A stretch of DNA of 37,457 nt from Chloroflexota bacterium (lineage in GTDB: Bacteria; Chloroflexota; Dehalococcoidia; JACPPY01), in the NCBI GenBank assembly GCA_016190755.1, contig JACPPY010000072.1:1-37457 (forward strand). Reading direction: 5' to 3'. Of this stretch, positions 32,440 through 37,457 are shown piece after piece. The notes below the pieces were generated by a model. The model had not been told where the DNA came from, did no database searches, and saw nothing but the letters and a program-made list of their open reading frames with translations. The first letter of the stretch is position 1, and each line of letters opens with the position of its first letter. Position numbers and translations under genes: made by a program.

Positions 32440-32500
32440 CTTGCGCTGGCGGGACATCCCGACAAGCACGTTGACTGCACTGCTATAATGCTTTCTGGCC
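32440..32500 (+). repeat. Diverged island repeat with extended -10 element
   Basis: GGCGGGACATCCCGAC followed by TTGACTGCACTGCTATAATG. It resembles the region after copy B (TTGACG, TGCTATGAT) and leads into the small zinc-ribbon gene. Confidence 0.45.
32481..32489 (+). promoter_or_regulatory. Extended -10 promoter of the zinc-ribbon gene
   Basis: TG-C-TATAAT at 32481-32489, a perfect extended -10, about 90 bases upstream of the ATG. The TTGACT at 32471-32476 is too close (7 bases) to be its -35. Confidence 0.5.
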
Positions 32501-32578
32501 ACAGAGATGCGGCCAACGTGTACGCCAGTGGGCTTCGCTACCAGGCTCTCGCCTCAATACGTGGCAGGGGGATCAACA

Positions 32579-32749
32579 ATGGCAGGGTTTCCATATAAGA
32601 TCAAATGCACAGTCTGCGGCAGGGAATTTCCGGGAGACGAGTCTTTCGAGGTGCCCAAACACCCTTGTGCGGGTGAAAGAACCCAGCCGCATGTGTCCTA
32701 TGTTCCATGCGCTGGTTCCAACCAGAAAGGCACGCCGGTGAATACCTAA
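32579..32749 (+). CDS. Small zinc-ribbon-like hypothetical protein
   Basis: 56 residues from ATG 32579, with AGGGGG upstream. CTVCGREF, then HPC and PCAG give four cysteines, a likely single zinc site. Similar small proteins often ride on mobile or accessory segments; no function is known. It lies after a repeat copy carrying a good -10 element. Confidence 0.55.
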   Translation: MAGFPYKIKCTVCGREFPGDESFEVPKHPCAGERTQPHVSYVPCAGSNQKGTPVNT

Positions 32750-32817
32750 CTTGTGTCTCGGACGGCACCCGTGCGTGTTGTCACTTCAACAGTAGTGAAT
32801 GAGGGGGCAGGTCTGTC

Positions 32818-34116
32818 ATGCGAAAGACGTTGGCCATCTTGCTCGTGTTAGTCGGGATTGTAGCTCTTGTCATCGGCTGTTCGGTCCAACAAGGGCAGAT
32901 TCAGACCACTACCGAGACCTCAACCGTAACGATTGCGGCTGTCGCCACCCAGACGACCACCGTCACCGCTACAGAGCCTGCCCTTACGGTGACTACGGCC
33001 GGACCCATTCAGACAGTGACTGTGACATCTCTTGCCAAACAAACGCAGACGGTCACAGCTACTGTCACTGCGACATCTACCGCTACTGTCACGGTTTCTG
33101 GCCCAACCTCAACGACAACTGCAGTAACACAACTGACTCCAACCCCGATACCATCTCCAACTTACACTCCTTTAATCGGTGGCACGTTGGCATCCAACAA
33201 AACCCTGACTGCCAACGGCTCACCATATTTGCTGACGGGCAGTCTTCTCATACCTGCTGGAATGACCTTTACCATCGAGCCAGGAGTCACCGTTGATCTC
33301 GACGACAAGTTCATCCGGGTCGAAGGAATGTTCCAGGCGCGGGGGACGAGAGAAAGGCAGATACAAATAACCAGCAGCAGAGCCAACTCCAAGGACCCAG
33401 GTATATTCTTTGCGAACACAAGTACTCCTTGGGATCGAAACCGGCAGACCGGTTCAGTGATGGAGTACGTAAGTATGCGCGTAGACAGGGGCCTGGCAAT
33501 TCATATTAACGTGACGAATGATCCCAATGTGGGCGGGCCACGAATAGCGAACAGTTCTATCTCCAACCCCAGTGGTTCAGGCATTTTCGTGTCTGGCACC
33601 TCCATTGTGGAATACAACGTAGTGCAGGCCAAGGGCACCGTTGTTGAAGGCGACTCTGATCTGTGTCGCATCGAAGGCAATGTTATCAAGGGAGGCACCA
33701 TTGGACTGCGCCTCTCTCACTACGGTGTCCAAGTGAAAGGGAACCTGATCAGCGGCAATGAGACGGGAATCGAATTAGTCCCAGGCTATACGGTCGGGAA
33801 AGTCCAAGGACTGCTAACCGAGAACACCGTGGTGGCCAACTCCGCTTATGGCCTTCTCATAGATGGACTCGACCTTAATGGACCGGAATTCCAATTTCCA
33901 GCTATCAGCGCTAATTCCATATATGGCAACGGCAAATACGATGTCTATGTGCAAAAGACGACCAAGAGTATTGACCTGGCCAATAATTGGTGGGGCACAA
34001 CAGAAACCGCGTCAATAGAGAAGCACCTCTACGATAAGCGTCAGGACTTTCGTGTTGGACAGATAATATATCAACCGTTCTTAACTTCCGCACCAAGTCA
34101 GGCCCCTTCGCCTTGA
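32818..34116 (+). CDS. Right-handed parallel beta-helix lipoprotein
   Basis: 432 residues. The lipoprotein signal ends at Cys21 (ALVIGC), followed by about 95 residues rich in Thr/Val/Ala as a stalk. The rest contains NosD-like/parallel beta-helix rungs (SGSGIFVSG, GNVIKGGTIGLRLS, GNLISGNETGIEL, SANSIYGNGKYDVYV) and the typical closing LANNWWGT motif. Such folds bind or process polysaccharides, or form adhesins; no catalytic motif is seen. It is anchored outside the membrane. AGGGGG about 12 bases upstream is the probable ribosome-binding site. Confidence 0.85.
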   Translation: MRKTLAILLVLVGIVALVIGCSVQQGQIQTTTETSTVTIAAVATQTTTVTATEPALTVTTAGPIQTVTVTSLAKQTQTVTATVTATSTATVTVSGPTSTTTAVTQLTPTPIPSPTYTPLIGGTLASNKTLTANGSPYLLTGSLLIPAGMTFTIEPGVTVDLDDKFIRVEGMFQARGTRERQIQITSSRANSKDPGIFFANTSTPWDRNRQTGSVMEYVSMRVDRGLAIHINVTNDPNVGGPRIANSSISNPSGSGIFVSGTSIVEYNVVQAKGTVVEGDSDLCRIEGNVIKGGTIGLRLSHYGVQVKGNLISGNETGIELVPGYTVGKVQGLLTENTVVANSAYGLLIDGLDLNGPEFQFPAISANSIYGNGKYDVYVQKTTKSIDLANNWWGTTETASIEKHLYDKRQDFRVGQIIYQPFLTSAPSQAPSP

Positions 34117-34198
34117 GAACACTATGCTCAAGTTGGCTGCGTCGGCAGCCCCTGGCAAGTCCTTGGTTCTTATCTGACACACGTCACTTGTTCTCAAT

Positions 34199-34375
34199 CT
34201 ATGCTTTTGCCGATGTGTCCACTTGAACAGGCGGACTTACCTTGAGCAACTGCCGCTTGCTACGATTGGTCAGCAACCCCAGTCCATTTCTTGCCTGTTC
34301 CAGTGAGCCGAGTTCAAAGGCGAACGGAATCACCCGTTTGTACGCGCGGCTGGACAAACATCCCCCTGATGCCAT
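34199..34375 (-). CDS. Candidate 58-residue protein containing the repeat-encoded motif
   Basis: ATG at 34375, TAG at 34199. It starts MASGGCLSSRAYKRVIPFAF and continues with ELGSLEQARNGLGLL and a basic, polar tail. The first 20 residues are the motif conserved in all core repeat copies, and here the frame continues much further than elsewhere, so this may be the least degraded member. No ribosome-binding site is obvious, so coding is uncertain. Confidence 0.3.
   Translation of the reverse strand: MASGGCLSSRAYKRVIPFAFELGSLEQARNGLGLLTNRSKRQLLKVSPPVQVDTSAKA
34315..34371 (+). repeat. Island repeat, copy B
   Basis: CAAAGGCGAACGG...GTTTGTACGCGCGGCTGGACAAACATCC. GTTTGT and ACAAAC form a perfect 6-base inverted repeat. 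Confidence 0.75.
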
Positions 34376-34456
34376 TGACGATGCTGCTATGATTTCTGCC
34401 AGCAGCGGTCATCATTGAAGGCGGCTCTGCAAACATAGGAGACGGCGCACTCAAAC

Positions 34457-35115
34457 ATGAAAGACACCACGGTAAACCACAAGATACCCCCAACCGTACT
34501 TAATCGCTTTACATGTTGGCCTGAACTGTTCGACTTATTAACAAACAAAAAGCTCAGTCTGAGAGTAACAAGGGATTGGGACGACAAGAATGACTGAGGT
34601 AGGAGTTCGAAAAGCGGAATAACAACGCCAGAGTGTATGCGAAGTGTTTCTGTGCTGGCCGCGAGACCATCCATCACTGGAAAAACTTCGCCCCCGGGGT
34701 TACCGGATGTTGCGTTGAGTTCGACGCAAAGGAACTTTTGAAAGATGTTGATGATGTTGCTAGCCATACCAGCGGATGTTTGCGGTATGGGTGGGTTGAT
34801 TATGAGTACACAAAATTCGTTACAGCCAAACAACCTGACCTACCCCGTTATCCTTTCGTCAAGCGCAAGCCCTATCATGTCGAGAACGAGTACAGGATCA
34901 TTTGGCAAGGAGCAGATTACGACGCGCCTAGGGAAATCCCTTTCCGTTTGGAGTGCATCAAGAAGATCACTCTTAGCCCCGAATTGCCTCGTAACATCTT
35001 TGAGGCTATTGAACCATTGCTACGTGAACTACTCAAAGGGACTGCCAGCAGCGCACAAATTAACCTGTCAAAGATGTTGGAGCATCCAGAATGGATAGCG
35101 GCATTCCGGAGGTAG
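34457..35115 (+). pseudogene. DUF2971 family gene broken by a frameshift
   Basis: Two frames together make a family-like protein. From ATG 34457 the first reads PPTVLNRFTCWPELFDLL, NKKLSL and WDDKND, then meets TGA. The second, shifted by one base, is open from about 34603 to 35115 and reads VYAKCFCAGRETIHHW, GVTGCCVEFD, VENEYRIIW and the C-terminal helix. The N-terminal TDLL/LxLS/W-DDKND and middle HHW...GVCIEFD patterns match DUF2971 proteins. Either a pseudogene or a base error around 34592-34603. The part from GTG 34633 (160 residues) could still be translated. Function of the family is unknown; it is often found in defence and accessory islands. Confidence 0.6.
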
Positions 35116-35214
35116 CATCAGCGCCCCCCTCCTTCCGAGTGTAAGTGCTCGCACCACGCATGGAAAGGCAAACACCTGGCCAATCCCTCCCGGCCATGGT
35201 TGTTATCTAACCTC

Positions 35215-35269
35215 GAAGGCAAACGGCACCACCCATTTGTACGCGTCGCTGGACAGACATCCCGATGAA
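35215..35269 (+). repeat. Island repeat, copy C
   Basis: GAAGGCAAACGGCACC, then ATTTGTACGCGTCGCTGG and ACAGACATCCCGATGAA. It lies 25 bases beyond the stop of the minus-strand MazF gene at 35294. Confidence 0.8.
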
Positions 35270-35293
35270 TACCGGAGGCCAGCAGGAAGTTCC

Positions 35294-35653
35294 CTATTCT
35301 TTGACGTCACGCGGCGTAATCAGCAGTTCGATCCCTTTCAAAACCTGGATCATTCGTTCGCGGGATAGCGAGCCGATCTTCTCCACCAAATCTCGTTTGT
35401 CTATGGTAAATATCTGAGTGATATTGACCACGCTTGATTTTGGGAGATTGGCTTCACCCTTTTCGAGGAGCACATTGCCAGGGGAGTCTGCCCGACGTAG
35501 ATTGGAGGTCAATGAACATACGACAACAGTTTGGATGCGACTCCTGTTGAATACGTCGTTTTGAACTACCACATGAGGATGGCGGTATGCCGGTCCTGAC
35601 CCTGCTGTCTCTCCCAGGTCAACCCAGAAAATGTCTCCTTGATTGACTACCAT
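35294..35653 (-). CDS. MazF/PemK family mRNA interferase toxin
   Basis: 119 residues. It begins VNQGDIFWVDLGETAGSGPAYRHPHVVVQND, the conserved MazF/PemK opening, with VVCSLTSNL, SSVVNITQIFTI and a C-terminal IELLI helix. These toxins cut mRNA at short sequences. The antitoxin gene upstream overlaps its start by 7 bases, so the pair is co-translated. Cytoplasmic. A repeat copy follows 25 bases after the stop. Confidence 0.9.
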   Translation of the reverse strand: MVVNQGDIFWVDLGETAGSGPAYRHPHVVVQNDVFNRSRIQTVVVCSLTSNLRRADSPGNVLLEKGEANLPKSSVVNITQIFTIDKRDLVEKIGSLSRERMIQVLKGIELLITPRDVKE

Positions 35654-35901
35654 TGATCTCTCACGAGACGACGATGTTTGGACTTCATTTGTGCCCTTAG
35701 CCTAACTTCAGCAGGATCAGGAGGCTCATTGTATGCAGCGTTGATAGCATCCAGCAACTTCCGACTTTTGTGACGTTGGATGAACTCACGAGCAGCAAGC
35801 GAAAACACGTAACTTCGTGATACATCCATCTCTTCAGCCAGTGCTTCGACTTCTTCGAACAACGGTTTCTCTATAGATATCGCGGTCTTTTTGGCTGGCA
35901 T
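35647..35901 (-). CDS. Ribbon-helix-helix antitoxin for MazF
   Basis: 84 residues from ATG 35901, with AGAGAGG upstream; a second in-frame ATG lies at 35907. The N-terminal KKTAISIEKPLFEEVEALAEEMDVSRSYVFSLAAREFI is a ribbon-helix-helix/CopG-like DNA-binding domain, and the basic, polar C-terminus would bind the toxin. It probably represses its own promoter at 35926-35954. It overlaps the toxin gene by 7 bases. Confidence 0.85.
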   Translation of the reverse strand: MPAKKTAISIEKPLFEEVEALAEEMDVSRSYVFSLAAREFIQRHKSRKLLDAINAAYNEPPDPAEVRLRAQMKSKHRRLVRDQW

Positions 35902-35925
35902 ACCCATACCTCTCTTACTACCTCT

Positions 35926-35954
35926 AGTATAAATAGCAGTATAAGTTGAGTCAA
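35926..35954 (-). promoter_or_regulatory. Sigma70 promoter of the first MazEF-type module
   Basis: On the minus strand: TTGACT (35954-35949), 17-base spacer, TATACT (35931-35926). AGTATA also occurs twice around the -10, a possible operator for the antitoxin. Confidence 0.75.
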
Positions 35955-36027
35955 TACTGGAGACATGCTGACGTGGCAAGCGGCAAGACCAGACTGCCCT
36001 GCTTCTCAGTCTGAGCAGTTACCTTAT

Positions 36028-36085
36028 CACAAAGGCAAACGGGACCAAGTATTTGTACGCGTGACAGGACAAACATCCCGATGAA
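36028..36085 (+). repeat. Island repeat, copy D
   Basis: CACAAAGGCAAACGGGACC, then ATTTGTACGCGTGACAGG and ACAAACATCCCGATGAA. TTTGT/ACAAA and the outer CGGGA/TCCCG can pair into one stem-loop. It lies about 60 bases beyond the second MazF gene. Confidence 0.8.
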
Positions 36086-36145
36086 GGACTGGCTTTGGCG
36101 TATGCCTCCGCCAGTTGAAGGTACGGCTTTCACTACTCAGACATG

Positions 36146-36487
36146 TTACATGTCCAGATGCTCTCGGATAGCCCCGTGAATTGCAGCTTGCAGACCGGCG
36201 TCGTCCAGATACCCGAGAACTTTCCCAAGCCGTTGCTTTGATATGGTCCTTATCTGGTGGGCCATAACGATAGAATCCAGGGGTTGCCCTGCTTTACCTT
36301 TAGACAGAAGTACCTCAGATGGGTACAGGCGGCGCTTTGTGGATGTTAGTGGCAAAACGGTCACATTGGGCATAGCCTGGTTGAATTCCTCGTTGCTTAC
36401 CACGAGCACCGGGCGGATACCCTTTTGCTCAGCACCCGCTACGGGGTCGAGATTAGCTTCAAAGACTCCCCACTGAAAGGTAGCCAT
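36146..36487 (-). CDS. MazF/PemK family toxin, second module
   Basis: 113 residues starting MATFQWGVFEANLDPVAGAEQKGIRPVLVVSN, the family signature, with TVLPLTSTKRRLYPSEVLL and SIVMAHQIRTISKQRL. Only distantly like the first MazF protein here, so it is an independent acquisition. Its ATG overlaps the antitoxin stop (TAATG). Cytoplasmic mRNA interferase. Confidence 0.9.
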   Translation of the reverse strand: MATFQWGVFEANLDPVAGAEQKGIRPVLVVSNEEFNQAMPNVTVLPLTSTKRRLYPSEVLLSKGKAGQPLDSIVMAHQIRTISKQRLGKVLGYLDDAGLQAAIHGAIREHLDM

Positions 36488-36753
36488 TAGGCTATTCTCT
36501 TTGCTGCTTCAGCATCGGCTGTCTGGAATCCGGCAGTGACATCTTCCACATCCTTGAGCAGCAGTGCATCTGTGGCCCCTTCCCGCCATGCCTTACGTCG
36601 CGCCTGCCTGCGCAGCTCCTTCAGTTCTTTGAGCAACGCCTGTTCAACCAGCGCGTTCTTGCTAGGCGCCAGTCCTCGGTCCATCGCCTCATCAATTCCG
36701 GCAATAATGTCGATGTGCAGATTAAAAGTCGCCTTCTTCGTTTTGGTTGGCAT
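36487..36753 (-). CDS. Antitoxin of the second MazEF-type module
   Basis: 88 residues from ATG 36753, which has AGGAGGAGG about 7 bases upstream; the longer frame above it lacks support. N-terminal KKATFNLHIDIIAGIDEAMDRGLAPSKNALVEQALLKEL is a ribbon-helix-helix-like DNA-binding unit, followed by a basic helix and an acidic C-terminus that would wrap the toxin. Stop overlaps the toxin ATG. Confidence 0.85.
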   Translation of the reverse strand: MPTKTKKATFNLHIDIIAGIDEAMDRGLAPSKNALVEQALLKELKELRRQARRKAWREGATDALLLKDVEDVTAGFQTADAEAAKRIA

Positions 36754-36885
36754 ATACGTGGCCTCCTCCTTTATATGGTACACATAACTTCCTGATAAGG
36801 CAAGGCTATTCAGGAACCGGACTCGTCTTGCATACAAGGGAAGACTGGTGCACCAACCTCTTTGACTGATAATCATTTGGTGGCC

Positions 36886-36939
36886 ACGAAGGCGAAAGGA
36901 ATCACGCAGCTATAAGCATGGCTGGACAAACATCCGATG
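36886..36939 (+). repeat. Island repeat, copy E
   Basis: ACGAAGGCGAAAGGAATCACGC, then GGCTGGACAAACATCCGATG. More diverged at the centre. The following 36957-36990 matches the end of the copy near 30862. Confidence 0.65.
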
Positions 36940-36978
36940 TCTGCGCTGCGTTGTTGTTCCTGCCCCTTTGCCAGCCTG

Positions 36979-36987
36979 TGGTACAAT
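36979..36987 (+). promoter_or_regulatory. Extended -10 promoter of hicB
   Basis: TG-G-TACAAT at 36979-36987, about 26 bases before the hicB ATG. The same element precedes the MNT/HepT module. Confidence 0.5.
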
Positions 36988-37012
36988 TTCCTTGCCGGAA
37001 GGGGGCAAAGTC

Positions 37013-37225
37013 ATGACGCGAGAATTCACCGTAATAATAGAGCGTGATGAGGAAGGCTACCTGGTAGGCAGTGTTCCTTCATTGAAGGGCTGTCATACAC
37101 AGGCCAGGTCGATGGATCAGCTGATCCAACGCATGAAAGAAGTAATACTGCTTTGCCTTGAAGAACAGGGGCAGGAAACGGCCGAACCCCTGGAACTTGT
37201 CGGAATTCAAAAGGTAGCTATATGA
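37013..37225 (+). CDS. hicB: HicB family antitoxin
   Basis: 70 residues from ATG 37013, with GAAGGGGG upstream. It has the HicB partial RNase H fold: FTVIIERDEEGYLVGSVPSLKGCHTQARSMDQLIQRMKEVILLCLEEQ. There is no C-terminal DNA-binding domain, as in short HicB proteins. The hicA gene overlaps its end by 4 bases. Confidence 0.9.
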   Translation: MTREFTVIIERDEEGYLVGSVPSLKGCHTQARSMDQLIQRMKEVILLCLEEQGQETAEPLELVGIQKVAI

Positions 37226-37457
37226 CCCGGTTGCCTCGCCCCACGGGGCAAGACACGGTCAACGCGCTAGTCAGAGCAGGATTCCAAAAGACCCGTCAGC
37301 GCGGGAGCCATGTCTTCCTCAGGCGCATACCGATGGCAGAACGACCGTCGTGCCGGTCCATTCGGGCGAAGCCCTCGGTCCAGGCATTATCTCCAAGATT
37401 CTTCGAGATACTGAACTCAGCCGCGACGAATTCCAAAGATTGTTGTCCTTATCACAA
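37222..37457 (+). pseudogene. hicA: HicA toxin gene with a frameshift, cut by the window end
   Basis: From ATG 37222 it reads LPRPTGQDTVNALVRAGF, then RGSHVFLRR with the catalytic His, as in HicA mRNA interferases. The frame then leaves the family, but a -1 shift near 37326 restores DGRTTVVPVHSGEALGPG and IISKILRDTELSRDEF. One C appears missing in a CGC(C)ATACC context. It is either a disabled toxin or a single-base sequence error. The last codons run off the window. Confidence 0.75.

Larger units (their letters stand above)
34117..34456. other. Intergenic region with repeat copy B and a possible small minus-strand gene
   Basis: Contains repeat copy B, an extended -10-like TGCTATGAT on the plus strand (34385-34393), two short inverted repeats just after the beta-helix stop (CTTGAG/CTCAAG near 34113-34133; GGCTGC/GCAGCC at 34135-34150), and the candidate 58-residue minus-strand frame at 34199-34375. 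Confidence 0.4.

Noticed and set aside
34375-34393. TTGACG with TATGAT, and the similar pair at 32471-32489, as a standard -35/-10 promoter
   Set aside because: The spacing is only 7 bases. The TGn-extended -10 alone is a better reading.
34315-36939. Integron attC sites
   Set aside because: The array looks cassette-like, but a GTTRRRY-type core occurs near copy C only (around 35204-35210, minus strand) and is not conserved in the other copies; gene orientations are mixed and no integrase is in the window.
31854-36939. CRISPR array
   Set aside because: Copies are 800-2,500 bases apart with genes between them and are imperfect, unlike CRISPR repeats.
1-37457. tRNA and rRNA genes
   Set aside because: I looked for cloverleaf-type segments and rRNA-like conserved stretches and saw none; a tRNA-Sec gene in particular is not in this window.

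Overview
This window looks like a chromosomal piece of an anaerobic bacterium with moderately high GC. My best guess is a Dehalococcoidia-like Chloroflexota lineage. That guess rests on the mix of gene types (multiheme and monoheme cytochrome lipoproteins, a TIGR03960-type radical SAM protein, orphan family-5 solute-binding lipoprotein, CocE and amidohydrolase genes, short interspersed repeats, many toxin-antitoxin modules). No taxonomic marker gene is present. UGA is a normal stop codon for many genes here, so the standard code applies.

Layout. 1-3687: a surface-protein sorting locus with a PEF-CTERM-type substrate, a small membrane-anchored protein, a CPBP protease, an exosortase/archaeosortase and a three-helix accessory protein. 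4184-7155: a nine-heme lipoprotein cytochrome converging on a one-heme lipoprotein cytochrome. 7520-13227: a solute-binding lipoprotein, a degenerate metallo-beta-lactamase-fold protein, a CocE-type hydrolase and an ExH-type amidohydrolase. 13264-18722: housekeeping genes ispH, plsC, cmk (with an extra zinc finger), a TIGR03960-type radical SAM gene and an SDR. 18913-20906: a flavoprotein and two small genes. 21010-30466: a long minus-strand run with an HtrA-type protease, pgsA, two glycosyltransferases, two membrane proteins, a PqqD-radical SAM-SPASM protein, two tandem-rhodanese proteins and a DUF169 protein. 30500 to the end: an accessory island of MNT/HepT, two MazEF-type modules, HicBA, a broken DUF2971 gene, a beta-helix lipoprotein and several copies of a ~55-base repeat.

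Main discovery. Both tandem-rhodanese genes have an in-frame UGA exactly at the catalytic cysteine of the second rhodanese domain (27745-27747 and 29033-29035, minus strand). Homology to the family continues for 41-42 codons beyond it. Each UGA is followed, 11-12 bases later, by a hairpin with a GGU apical loop and a bulged U. The two hairpins have the same architecture and one pair changes G-U to G-C. I read them as bacterial SECIS elements and the proteins as a neighbouring pair of extracytoplasmic selenocysteine sulfurtransferases. The upstream one is a lipoprotein. The downstream one is membrane anchored and appears co-transcribed with the radical SAM gene.

Second, the right-hand island carries a same-orientation repeat that lies next to toxin-antitoxin modules. 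Five copies keep one minus-strand reading frame with mostly synonymous differences. This looks like an undescribed small mobile or coding element. Third, the left end pairs a PEF-CTERM-type sorting signal, best known from archaea, with a dedicated sortase-like gene in an apparently bacterial genome.
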